A stretch of DNA of 64,000 bases, taken from Nageia nagi (lineage: Eukaryota > Pinophyta). The position numbers were made by a program, and so were the translations under genes. Of this stretch, positions 49,250 through 60,031 are shown one piece after another (the first letter of the stretch is position 1; each line of letters begins with the position of its first letter). The DNA lies in the NCBI GenBank assembly GCA_050084985.1, contig JBITNC010000001.1:107384001-107448000 (forward strand), read 5' to 3'. Below the pieces are notes generated by a model that was not told where the DNA came from, did not search any database, and saw nothing but the letters and a program-made list of their open reading frames with translations.

Positions 49250-50300
49250 TCCATCCTGTTAGTCGTGCCAAACTATACCCTTGATATTGTTAAGCATATA
49301 AGAGGCCATCATTTTGATGATATATTTACTTATGCAAATTACAATTCCCTACGATGCTAGAAGGTTTATGTGACTGACTCCCTTGAACTCATTTCCTATC
49401 TTTGAAATGATCGATGAAGACTGTGAAATGAGTAATTAATGAATTTAGTTGCAAACCAACTTAGGAAATATCAATCGGCCTTAAAGTTATGATTCATAAT
49501 TTTCTAATATGAAATTCAGTGTATAAAGATTCTCGTTAATAATAGTTGAGAAATTAAAAAAAGTATAGATAATATATATTTTTATTAGAGAAGTAATAGT
49601 TATCACAAATAAATAATAGTGTTTTGAAAAATGATTATTGAAATGTATAATCATGATCAAGGAAGGGAGGTAGTTCAAAAAGGACCCAAAATCCTCCTGA
49701 TGTTTATAAAGTTAAAAATCATATAATTTCTTTACATTATGGTTAATTATGAACAAATGGGTATGTACTGATCCTCCTCCCTCCTACTACTTAACTCATA
49801 CACAAAAGGTCTACTCGATACTCGTGAATTGATGGAGGTTTTCTATGACGAGACAAAGAAGAATTACTAGTTTGTTGATATGGAACAATATATTGGGGTA
49901 TACTTCATTTGTATTACAAGAGATGCTGTATTATGATCCTTTGTAATTATTTGTAAGTTTTATGGTCTATTAAAGCAAAGGTCATTAAATTAAAGGCTTG
50001 ATGAGTGAATTTTTACTAAGTGTATAACCCTCTTGTAATTGATTAATATTCTTGTATTAGCTTAAAAATTAATCAATGAAGGTTATTGCCTTGATAAATG
50101 AAAGGTAGATAAGTTTGTAATTTTATGAATTGATTTTATAATGAAAAGTTATTAGCTAATTTTCCTTCTATTGCGAATGACATTATGATTATTTAATGCT
50201 ATGACTAGTAATGATTACTTGAATATGAATAGAAATTAATATTTATTTTTACATGAAAGTGGTTAATGGATATTACAAATTGTAAAGGGTAGATGACAAT
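49250..50300. other. Intergenic sequence, no gene seen
   Basis: No domain was recognised on either strand. The sequence becomes AT-rich again after about 49.45 kb. Confidence 0.45.
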
Positions 50301-51703
50301 GATAAAGCATATGTTCCTAAGGAAATAGATCAATTAGTTTATTACTCCAAATACACCCAAAACTATCCCAATGATGTAGAAACAATCCTAAATTCAAGTT
50401 AGGGTTCCAAAAGATAATCTGGGATCATTTGGAAACTTTAGGGATAATTGGAATCAAAATGGGACTATATGGGATCGATTGGGAACCTTTGAGATAAATA
50501 TGGAGTGTTTAGATAATAAGGTCAATATATTTAATGATCATAGTTTAAAGGATAGAATCTAAATTAGAATTAGAGTCTAGAATAATTTGATCCAAAGGAA
50601 CTTTTGGGATGAATACAATAATGTATGAAAATAGTGGAGAACCTTTGCCAATTAAATCTACACTATAAAATGACAAACAAAAGGAATATTCCTTATGTGA
50701 AGACCATTTATTACCACATTATTTTTATGGCAATAGTGGCTAGACCTTACCTTACGACTTGTTATTCACATATGCATAAGGACTTTTAAATTAGACCTAA
50801 TTACCTTATACAATGTGTATGGGATAAATAGAATTTTTGTGACTTCCTAAGCAAGCTTATAATTAAGAATTTCAATGTATACCTCATGAACAAATATGAA
50901 TGGTGTTAAACCTTAGAACTTGTATTGTGCATGGTATCTTGTACCCTCTTTACTATTAGGGAACATTAGTTTATGGTTAGTAGGAAATAGGTGGTTTCTT
51001 TTTGTCAACAAATTTATTAATAAATTAGACCAAAAACCCACTCGAGGGTATTGTTTAATATCCATGGTTATCCAAGTTATGAGCATGGGGATGCCAGACC
51101 ACATGGTGGGCCTAGCTAATAGTTATGGGTAGGCTAGTGACTCATATCCTCTGATAGGTGTGTCAAGTAGGGACATCAATCATAAAAACTACTATTACCA
51201 GGTGAGAGTAACTAGTATTCATACCATTTGCAGTTAGCAGATAGGGATATGAAGATTATTCCATAACTGATGCTACCTGCTCATAAGAAAGATTTCGTAA
51301 GGAAAGTTATCTTCTCTAATGAGATTGAGATTTATCATTAGGTGATGATGATAACTTAGTGGAAGTGCGATCTCTCGAGTGGTATGGGCCTTGAGTAGAA
51401 AACCACTATGTGATGACCAGAAAGCCTATTACACATGGGACATGGAATAGAAATGGTGAGGTTACCTTTGAGGCATCTTGTCAATAGGGTGAGTGTTGAA
51501 GAGTGATCATTGAAAACTTTTATCAAGGTCTGTTACCTTGGGTTCTTGACCAATCTTGCCATGTGAGTGCTGAAATAGCTAGCAACATTATTAAACTCAT
51601 GTGGGATCACCTGGTTCATTCCTATATCATTCAAGTATTACAATTCAAAAATAATTTGTCTAAAATTTAGGGTTTTTATTTATAGAAATAGTGATGTGTT
51701 ACA
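50300..51703 (+). mobile_element. Element F (chromovirus-like): 5' LTR, left end not fixed
   Basis: The right end is defined by ...GTGTTACA at 51,703, followed after one base by a primer-binding site. The left TG end could not be fixed without the second LTR, which is not in the window; 50,300 is only a working limit. A TATA-like CACTATAAAATGAC lies near 50.67 kb. Both strands show short frames near 50.9-51.1 kb that look like chance. Confidence 0.45.
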
Positions 51704-51704
51704 T

Positions 51705-51716
51705 TGGTATCAAAGC
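51705..51716 (+). promoter_or_regulatory. Element F primer-binding site
   Basis: TGGTATCAAAGC differs by one base from TGGTATCAGAGC, the initiator-Met tRNA primer site common to plant copia and chromovirus elements. It lies one base after an LTR-type CA end and before a gag start. Confidence 0.75.
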
Positions 51717-51830
51717 ATCAAGTCCAAAACCTTGGGCCTACAGTCCATAACTCTTTTGCTATGAAAATTTAGGAAGTCTAGATTGAGTATGCATGATCCT
51801 AATAACAATACCATTTGGTTGACTCAAATT

Positions 51831-51873
51831 ATGGCACTTCCAAGACATTTAACTAGAGCTTCAAGAAACTTAT
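51831..51873 (+). pseudogene. Element F: gag N-terminus, split by element D
   Basis: An ATG at 51,831 opens MALPRHLTRASRNL, and the frame is then interrupted at 51,873 by element D. The sequence resumes at 56,602 after the second copy of the target duplication CTTAT. Confidence 0.6.
51869..51873. repeat. Target site duplication of element D, left copy
   Basis: CTTAT immediately before the TG of the left LTR; the same five bases follow the right LTR at 56,597-56,601. Confidence 0.85.
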
Positions 51874-51979
51874 TGTATATTCATACATAATAAATTCTTT
51901 ATTAAAGCCCCGATGTACTTTACTTGCAATCATGAGTTCATTTTAAGATCCCCGGGAGTTTTTCTAGAGCAAACAAAAT

Positions 51980-52560
51980 AGGCCAGAGTCAGTGGATAAA
52001 GCGTTCCGGAATGAAATGATGATGTCATAGAAGAAAGGATAAAGCTCAGTTGTGGAAAAGCCTGGGTTCTAGAGGAGGTGAGGTTAGCAAGAGATAATCG
52101 AAGAAGTCGGAGCCCGTAAATTAAGTGTTCTGGAAGTAAAGCATTCCAGAATAAAATGATGATGTCATGGAGGATAAGATAGTCACATTTTGGTAAAGAT
52201 CAGGTTTCGAAGATGATGAGGTTAGCAAGGGGAATTGAGAAGTTGGGGTCAATAAATAAAGCATTCCAGAATGAAATGATGATGTCACAGAGGATAAGAT
52301 AGTCACATTTTGGTAAAGATCGAGTTCTGGAGATGATGAGGTCAGCAAGGAGTGATCAAATAGTCGAAGTCGATGAGTAGAGCATTCTGAAAGTATGAAG
52401 ATGACGTTACGGGGAGAACAACGTTCACATTTTTGAATGAAATTGGGTCCTAGAAGTGATGAGGTCAGCAAGGAGCGATCGAATAGCTGGAGCTGGTGAG
52501 TAGAGCATTCTAGAAGTATGTAGAGATGAGGCCAGCAAGAGGTCAGATCATAGTTATCAA
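51980..52560. repeat. ~125-bp tandem array in left LTR of D
   Basis: Four and a half units, each with ATAAAGCATTCCAGAATGAA, a GATGATGTCA-type site and GATGATGAGGTCAGCAAGG. Sites lie at 52,020, 52,160, 52,280 and 52,402 (TGATGTCA three times, TGACGTTA once). The minus-strand ORF at 52,573-52,121, with repeated LLTSSS peptides, is the array read through. Confidence 0.85.
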
Positions 52561-53060
52561 GCAGTTGTATCATCTACAATCTGCCCCATTTTTGTAATAT
52601 TCTACCAAGTGGTGTATGTAGGTAGTATCAGTTAAAAGAAGGCTAGAATCTTGAAGCCATTTTTGTAAACGTTTCTATTCTGCAACTCTTGTAACTGTTG
52701 TTATTGCAATATAAGTATATGAAAATAAAGTGAAAGAAGGGTCGGAATCCCTAGTATTGCTCTTTACATTTGTTCTCAAAGACCTATAGTTTTTATCAGT
52801 AATATGATACCATCTTGACCTTTCTTGTCTAGCACTCGTAATTGTCATTCTTAATTTGGTTACATCGTGGCAGCTTGGCTTGTTTCCTGAATGATAATTG
52901 CGAGTTGCTAGTATAACTATGTCTGCTACATGGTAGAGTAAAGTTGGGAAACTATTAGAGAGTGAGAGCTTGTACCATAGCTACTACACTAGATTCAGGC
53001 CAAGGTTTCACACACTATGAAAGCCCGCACTGAACTAGTGATCCACCTTTGCTTTCTCTC

Positions 53061-53238
53061 TTGTTACCCTAAGCCTTTTGCTTAAATTCCTCACACTCTA
53101 CTCCCTTTTATTTTCTTTCTTGTTACCCTAAGCCTTTTGCTTAAATTCCTCGCACTCTACTCCCTTTTATTTTCTTTCCTGTTACCCTAACCCTTTTGCT
53201 TAAATTCCTTGCACTCTACTCTTTTTATTTCCTTTCCT
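53061..53238. repeat. Three 60-bp units in left LTR of D
   Basis: Units start at 53,061, 53,120 and 53,179 with TTGTTACCCTAAGCCTTTTG followed by CTTAAATTCCTCGCACTCTA. The right LTR has only two units (from 56,348). Confidence 0.9.
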
Positions 53239-53379
53239 ATTATTTCTCCTACACCCAATGTATAAGGAACTGGCCTTCTCCGAATATTAGACTGTCACCA
53301 TAGTCTATTCTTGATTTACTTTGGTTAAGATTGTTCACGACACATATATTACACAATCTTAATCAATAGTATTTCTTTT

Positions 53380-53398
53380 TGGCATGCCCGATGGGACC
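53380..53398 (+). promoter_or_regulatory. Element D primer-binding site
   Basis: TGGCATGCCCGATGGGACC lies 11 bases after the left LTR. Element E has nearly the same sequence (TGGCATGGCCGATGGGACC) three bases after its LTR, which supports the assignment. The matching tRNA was not determined. Confidence 0.65.
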
Positions 53399-53516
53399 CA
53401 AAGAAACTTATTGGCGACTCTGCTGAAGCACTATCTATGGTATGTATTAAAGCAGATTATTTGTAAATATCATATGTGCTTTTGAACCTTTCATTTTCTT
53501 TTGCAACCTGGAGTTT

Positions 53517-54773
53517 ATGTGGACTAGATCTAAAACTAGAGCAGCAAAAGAAGCACCAAATTTTAGAATGTTAGATACTCCTAAGAGAAATACCCTGATC
53601 AAGTCCAAGTCTCTAAATAGTATCAGCTCCCTAAAATCCTTTACCAAGCCAGAATCATCCAATCTTCACATTAGAAATACCTCTCCTGAAATGGCTAATC
53701 TAGTTCAGAATGTTTATACGGAATGGGATGATGGGGTACCAATAGCCCTGGCAGTGTTGCATGACATCCTAGCAAATGTTTTCAAAACCCTTCCAAATTT
53801 TGATGCAACATCAGTGAAAATAGCTTATGAGCATTGCGTTGATGTAGCTGGCCTAGCTAAGATTCATAATATCCAGCATGAAGATGTCATGGTGAGATTA
53901 CTGGCTCAGTCTTTCAAGGGAAAGGTCCTAGATTGGTACAGGGGCCTTCCTAACAGATCTATAAACACTTGGGCTCAGCTGGTAGAGCCCTTTATCTTGG
54001 AATTTAATGAATTAGGAGATCCCTTTTCCTTGTTAACATAGTTCACTTCAATCAAAAGATATGAGCAAGAAAATATCCCAAATTTCAACATTAGATTCCA
54101 AAAAACTTGGGTGAGAGTACCCATGCCAGTCAGGCCTCAGCAATTTCAAGCCCTAATGTATTACTTGAGAGCCTTTCCTCTGGATCTCTCTCTGTAAATC
54201 CAAAATTTTAGAGTAAATACTTCCCCGGAGGTCTATAGACAAGCAATATATGCTGAATCCTATCTTATTGCAGTTGGAAAATTACCAAGTCGCATGTTAA
54301 TGCCTTATTTTCCAATAACTGCCCAACAACAAATTTTGAGACCTTAAGCAATTAGTTTGGCTCCACCACTGGCCAGTATCCCCAACCCTATTCAATAGTG
54401 GCCATCAACCTTACCAATCCCTAGAGCTCCCTTGGCCTTACTAGCCCCTCATCAGCCTAATATGAATCAAGGGGTAGCCTCATCGATAGAGATTCAAGAA
54501 CTTTGAAACTTGTGTAGAAATATGGCAAACCAGATTACCTTTCTAAGCAGGCAAAGCAATGTAAGAAGGTATCCTTATCCTGCTATAGAAAAGGCTCAGA
54601 ATGAGTTGAATGAGGATGTAAGCCAAGCTTCCTCTTCTGGGTCAGCCACTGGTTTGTGTTTGGCTTGCAATGAGGTTCATGAACAAACAACATGTCCTAT
54701 TTATCAATACCAAGAATATCTATCAAGAAGTGGGGGCATTCCTTCACCTGGTGTAGCTGACAACATAAGCTGA
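53517..54773 (+). pseudogene. Element D: gag with in-frame stops
   Basis: One plus-strand frame runs about 419 codons from the ATG at 53,517, with stops at about 54,039 and several more before 54,510. Open parts read MWTRSKTRAAKEAPNF, later HDILANVFKTLPNFDATSVK, and the capsid block MVRLLAQSFKGKVLDWYRGL followed by PNRSINTWAQLVEPFILEF. The C-terminal part has a zinc knuckle CLACNEVHEQTTC (C-x2-C-x3-H-x4-C, with all four ligands). It ends with a TGA after GVADNIS. Frame retention despite the stops indicates recent decay. Gag forms the particle shell. Confidence 0.85.
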
Positions 54774-54859
54774 GATGTGAACCTGATGAATTTTGCACCA
54801 ACAGGTATAGGAGTTTTTACTATAGAAATAAGATCAGGGAAAAAACCTTAGTCTTTGGT

Positions 54860-55162
54860 ATTCCAGAAAGAAAAGTTAAATCCCAAAAGAGCTTCGAAAT
54901 CAATCATATCAAGACCTTCGAAGAAGAAATGAAATAGTAAAAGGTGGTTCGATGGTCAAAAATCAACTTTGGGTACTTTCAGAGAAGGAGATTTAGTATT
55001 GAAATGCGGTGAGGACAAAGCTAAATAGGGGAAACACAAAAACTCGAATCCATGTGGTTCTGGACCCTATGTAGTAGCTAAATGCATTGGTATTATTTTT
55101 TCAGACTGGGTTCTAAATTCCTCTTTGATAAAGGTGAAATTTTCCCCCAGAGGTCACCATAA
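54860..55162 (+). pseudogene. Element D: integrase C-terminal stub
   Basis: The plus strand reads RWFDGQKSTLGTFREGDLVL, then KCGEDKAK, stop, GKHKNSNPCGSGPYVVAKC, and ends LIKVKFSPRGHHNVY at the LTR. This is the GDLVLKWxxxKxxxGKHxKFxxxWxGPY block that closes integrase in plant gypsy elements. Everything from the end of gag to this block is missing, so a deletion of several kilobases removed protease, RT, RNase H and most of integrase. Confidence 0.75.
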
Positions 55163-56596
55163 TGTATATTCATACATAATAAATTCTTTATTAAAGCCTT
55201 GATGTACTTTACTTGCAATCATGAGTTCATTTTAAGATCCCTGGGAGTTTTTCTAGAGCAAACAAAATAGGCTGGAGTTAGTGGATAAAGCATTCTGGAA
55301 TGAAATGATGATGTCATAGAAGAAAGGATAAAGCTCAGTTGTGGAAAAGCTTAGGTTCCAGAGGAGGTGAGGTCAGTAAGAGATTATCGAAGAAGTCAGA
55401 GCCTGTAAATTAAGTGTTCTAGAAGTAAAGCATTTCAGAATAAAATGATGACATCACAGAGGATAAGATAGTCACATTTTGGTAAAGACCAGGTTCTAGA
55501 GATGATGAGGTTAGCAAGGGGAATTGAGAAGCCATGGTTAGTAAATAAAGCATTCCAAAATGAAATGATGATGTCACAGAGGATAAGATAGTCACATTTT
55601 GGTAAAGATCGGGTTTCGGAGATGATGAGGTCAGCAAGGAGTGATCAAATAGCCAGAGCTGGTGAGTAGAGCATTCTAGAAGTATGAAGATGATGTCATG
55701 GGGAGAGCAATGTTCACATTTTTGAATCAAACTAGGTCTCGAAAGTGATGAGGTCAGTAAGGAGCGATCGAATAGTTGGAGCCGGTGAGTAGAGCATTCT
55801 AGAAGTATGTAGAGATGAGGCTAGCAAGAGGTCAGATCATAGTTATCAAGAAGCTATATCATCTACAATCTGCCCATTTTTGTAATATTCTACTAAGTGG
55901 CATATGTAGGTAGTATCAATTAAAATAAGGTTAGAATCTTGAAGCCATTTTTGTAAACATTTCTATTCTACAACTCTTGTAATTATTGTTATTGCAGTAT
56001 AAGTATATGAAAATAAAGTGAAAGAAGGTCGAAAGCCCTAGTATTGCTCTTTACATTTGTTCTTGAAGACTTGTAGTTTTTATCAGTAATATGATACCAT
56101 CTTGACCTTTCTTGTCTAGCACTCGTAATTGTCATTCTTAATTTGGTTACATCATGGTAGCTTGGCTTGTTTCCTGAATGATAATTGTGAGTTGCTAGTA
56201 TAACTATGTCTGCTACATGGTAGAGTAAAGTTGGGAAACTATTAGAGAGTGAGAGCTTGTACCGTAGCTGCTACACTAGATTTAGGCCAAGGTTTCACAC
56301 ACTGTGAAAGCCCGCACTAAACTAGTGATCCACCTTTGCTTTCTCTCTTGTTACCCTAAGTCTTTTGCTTAAATTCCTCGCACTCTACTCCCTTTTATTT
56401 TCTTTCCTATTACCCTAACCCTTTTGCTTAAATTCCTCGCACTCTACTCTTTTTATTTCCTTTCCTGTTACTTCTCCTACACCCAATGTATAAGGAACCG
56501 GCCTTCTCCGGAGATCAGACTGTCACCATAGTCTGTTCTTGATTTACTTTGGTTAAGATTGTTCATGGTACATATATTACACAATCTTAATCAACA
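55163..56596 (+). mobile_element. Element D right LTR
   Basis: 1,434 bases from TGTATATTC to ...AATCAACA. It matches the left LTR throughout but has one 60-base unit fewer. Sites in its ~125-base array are TGATGTCA at 55,309, 55,569 and 55,691, and TGACATCA at 55,449. Confidence 0.92.
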
Positions 56597-56601
56597 CTTA
56601 T
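56597..56601. repeat. Target site duplication of element D, right copy
   Basis: CTTAT directly after the right LTR, equal to 51,869-51,873. Confidence 0.85.
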
Positions 56602-57880
56602 GGTAAGGTATCACAAATAGCATTCTCATAAATACCAATGCCAATGCAAACCAAAAAAATGTTAGGGGATGAAATGCTAAAAGAGGAACAATGAGGAATG
56701 CCAATTGATTGATTCCTCCAAATAATATTGAGAGTTCTTCTAGCCATTCCAATAAGAATAATGGAGGAGAAGAAGCCATCACGAGACTCCAAGAACAAGT
56801 GGTAGAGTAGTAAGAACTGATAAATAATCTATTAAGTAAGAGAGTTGACCCTCCAAGATAATAATTTGATCCATTCATTCCAGTACAAGTAAGATTAGGT
56901 GGATTGAACAACCAAATTTAGGTAAGGATCAAACATGAACTTGCAATTGATCTAAAGAAAGCCTAGATACCCAATTTTAATAGAAAGCATGAAGGTGAGC
57001 ACATAGAAGTATGGCTAGAGGAGGATGAAACATACTTCTTAATGGAAAATTTATCATTGAAAACCAAGACTATGTGGGTTACTTATAAATTACAAGATAT
57101 TTCTCTCGAACTATGGAATGCCTACAAAGTTGAGCATGGAGTTTAGTATTTGAAGTTGTCAAAATTTATGGAAGCTTTATGAAAAAGATTTATTCCTTAG
57201 ATCTATTTTGAGAAGAAATATGAGGAATATTATACATTTCAACAAGGCTCCATGTGTATGCAAATATGTCATCAGAGGTTCATCAAACTTCTTAAGTACA
57301 TTCTAGATGACAAAAATCACTTGAAGGTTCATATATTCCTAGTGGGGTTAGATTCTAAAATCAAGATTGTTGTCACACATCCTTAACCTTAAGATGCTAG
57401 AACAAGCTTATTATTTGGCTAAGAGAGGGAAAGGTAACTTGGGCATTACAAAAACCTTCATGAACTATTTTTTGGATAAAAAAATACAAAGAACCTTTCT
57501 AGAAGAATAAAGGTGTTGAATAACAAGTTTTGCACAATGGCAATATAAAGGCCAATTAGAATTATAAAAATGGAAACTTCCCTATATTTGAGAAGAAACA
57601 ACCTAGGAATAAGGATTTCAAAAAGAAAGGTTTTCAAAAGGAGAATCAATAGTTCAAAATATATAGTCAAAACCATGAAAATGGAAATCAAGGATTTAGG
57701 AACCCAAATTGAGGACACCTTGAACAAATAAATAATTAGTATGTGCCTAAGGATAATAACTCAAAGCAAAAGAAAGCTCCACATGATGGTTTTTGGAACT
57801 ATGGTGGAGCGCATTAGGTGAGTTAATACCATCTAAAGATAGATCATCCTAAGGATCATAAAATATTTGAAGCAAATGGA
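56602..57880 (+). pseudogene. Element F: chromovirus-type gag, continued
   Basis: After element D the plus strand continues with LIPPNNIESSSSHSNKNNGG and EEAITRLQEQV, then IPNFNRKHEGEHIEVWLEED and ETYFLMENLSLKTKTMWVTY. It goes on with ELWNAYKVEHGV, KRFIP, YFEKKYEEYYTFQQGSMCMQ and DDKNHLKVHIFLVGLDSKIK. This follows the capsid pattern of chromovirus gag (WLxxxExxF, then YKLxGxAxxWW, then FxxLxQGxMSV). A knuckle-like FWNYGGAH near 57.80 kb has lost its Cys ligands. Stops and shifts are frequent, more than in element D. Confidence 0.78.
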
Positions 57881-58305
57881 TTGGGATAAGCTCGAGGACA
57901 AGCTACACCTCTCTAGATCTTAGGTAAAAGTTTTGGCAAATCCTTTAAAGTTTTTATAGATTATGGTGCAATGAACAATTTCATTTCAAATTCTTTAGTT
58001 AAAGATATGTTAAAGGCACCATAATTTTTGATAAATGGATGGAAAGTAGAGTTTGGGTCTGGTTAAAAGTGTTCTATCAAATAATGTTTTAGGAATGTTG
58101 AGATTGAGTTACCCAAAGGGTTTATTATGTGGGACTTATATCTGGTTCCCTTATGTTCTTATGATATTATCCTAGGAATGGATAGGTTAATGGCACATAA
58201 ATCCTTGATCAAATTTTAGGAGAGATGGGTGAAATACATCTATTTATCCCAAAATTGATACAAGGTGTTTAGTGATCAAAAACCATTTGAAGCATACTTG
58301 ATCAC
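57881..58305 (+). pseudogene. Element F: aspartic protease remnant, cut by element E
   Basis: The plus strand reads SFGKSFKVFIDYGAMNNFIS followed by NSLVKD, matching the chromovirus protease loop (DSGATHNFIS, with Ser to Tyr here). It then gives YDIILGMDRLMAHKSLIKF, matching the family YDVILGMDWLxxHxA block. The reading continues through FEAYLITV and stops at 58,307, where the LTR of element E begins. RT and the rest of F must lie beyond E, outside the window. Confidence 0.82.
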
Positions 58306-58307
58306 AG

Positions 58308-60028
58308 TGTAGACACTCAAATTTAGCACCATATGCCACATTTGGCATAACACATTTTTATGACTAGTATGCTTGATTATTTAGTTAATTTGGTCATATT
58401 CTATGATGCTTTGTTAATTATCAATTATTGAATATATTTTTATCATAGTCCTTTATTTTAAAAGATGCATTTAAACTTAGTCATGTTTAATGTATTTTTG
58501 ATCGTAAACATTTTCCTGGGAATCGTAATTAAACTTAGTCATGTTTATTGCATTTTGATCATAATCATTTATTTTAGAAAATGCATTTAAACTTAGTCAT
58601 GTTTAATGTATTTTTGATCATAATCATTTGCTTGGAAATCATAATTAAACTTAGTCATGTTTATTGCAATTTGATCATAGTCTTTTATTTTGAAAAATAC
58701 ATTTAAACTTAGTCATGTTTAATGTATTTTTGATCTTAATCATTTGCTTGAGAAATTGCATTTCAATCATAGTCATTTATTTTGGGAATTGCAATTAAAC
58801 TTAGTCATGTTTATTATATTTTGATCATAATCATTTGGAAAAGATAATTAATATTAATTATGTTTTTTTATTATAATAATTTTATTAAAGTGCAATTAAA
58901 TTTAGTCATATTTATTGTACTTTAATCCATAGTCATTTATTTAAAATTTATAATTAACATTAGTCATGTTAATTATATTTGATCATTTACTTTGTATTGT
59001 CAAGATATTTTAATATTTTATTAATATTAGTCACATTAATATGACTAATTTAATTATTATCTATTTTGTTAAAAAGTAGCTAAACAAATTTTACACCTCA
59101 CCTTACCATATCATTGATGAATCATTCATCAGGAAAATAGTAAAATCTAAAACTCAAGTCATTGATTGATGACTCATTAGTTATGCTCCAAATATGCTTA
59201 GTAAACAAAAGATAAGTAAACTAAATGGATATGTCTCCAATTTGTCTCTAATCAAATCTAGTTCAAATTCAATTAGAGATCAATCAAGTAACAACCATTT
59301 TTAATTTGAAATTCATATGGATTCTAGAGTGGTGATTCAACATGTCTTAGAAATCTATTTAAGCAAGCTTCCATCTCTATTTTGAGGCTAGAAATTGATG
59401 CAATCATTGGGCATTGGATTTGTTGATTCCTAAGTCTTGGAAGTGACAAATTTTGAAGCTATTACATTTAGTAATATCTCATAAGCATTTGAAGAAGTGA
59501 TTGGGAAGCATTAGTTTTGGGGAAAAGCTGGAAATCAATCACTTCAAGCTTTATTCCTCTAATTAGACCAAATACATACCCATATCATCTCTCAACCTCA
59601 TTTTTGTATTCTATTTATGTAGTAGTCATATTTCATCTCATGATACATACTAATTTTAGAATTTTTCCTTGAATATTTTCAAGTTTCAAAACACCCAAGG
59701 TCCTTGCATTTTGATAGAGAAATGCCCTTATGTTTTGTCACCAAGAATTGTTTACAATCATTTTGGGATCCATTCAGTAGCATCAAGTACCATCATAAAA
59801 AATGACATCTTTAGGTAATCTTTGGTGTTTCTTAACACCACCTTGAGCTGGTTACACTATGGTCATTTAAGCTTTTGATTTGAAAAGATGATTTGAAGGA
59901 GCCTCCTTTGGGGCTTTAATCATGTTTATTTTGTAGTTTGTGCTTATAGGGTCTTATCTAACCTACATATACTAGTTAGATGTTCAAGGTTTGAGTAATC
60001 TTGAAAGGGGTTACTTTTATTTTGTACA
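58308..60028 (+). mobile_element. Element E left LTR
   Basis: 1,721 bases from TGTAGACACTCAAATTTAGC to ...TTTTGTACA, followed after three bases by the primer-binding site. The TG...CA ends, the primer site, and the gag and protease downstream define it as a 5' LTR in plus orientation. It carries a 58-base tandem array in its first part. The right LTR and target duplication are outside the window. It interrupts the protease of element F. Confidence 0.8.
58380..59060. repeat. ~58-bp tandem array (dimeric) in LTR of E
   Basis: About nine units are built on AAACTTAGTCATGTTTAATG and TTTTTGATCATAATCATTTG. In the first five, AATG and ATTG endings alternate, giving a higher-order dimer of about 116 bases. 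Later units decay toward ATTAGTCACATTAATATG. Confidence 0.85.
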
Positions 60029-60031
60029 TTT

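Larger units (their letters stand above)
51874..53368 (+). mobile_element. Element D left LTR
   Basis: 1,495 bases from TGTATATTC to ...AATCAATA; the right LTR ends AATCAACA, so the terminal CA is mutated here. It contains a ~125-base tandem array (51,980-52,560) and three 60-base units (53,061-53,238). Confidence 0.9.
51874..56596 (+). mobile_element. Element D: internally deleted Tat-like LTR retrotransposon
   Basis: A complete element of 4,723 bases has a left LTR (51,874-53,368), right LTR (55,163-56,596) and five-base target duplication CTTAT on both sides. The interior, only about 1.8 kb, carries a gag with stops and then jumps to the last part of integrase; protease, RT and RNase H are missing. 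The two LTRs start TGTATATTCATACATAAT. In the first ~158 aligned bases they differ at eight positions, all transitions. It sits inside the gag of element F, so it is younger than F. It would depend on other elements for mobility. Confidence 0.93.

Noticed and set aside
50913-51132. Overlapping ORFs on both strands near the end of the element F LTR
   Set aside because: No domain; located inside a probable LTR.
52121-52573. 150-codon minus-strand ORF with repeated LLTSSS peptides
   Set aside because: It is the ~125-bp LTR tandem array read through in one frame; the right LTR has a matching shorter version (55,730-55,419). No start context or domain.
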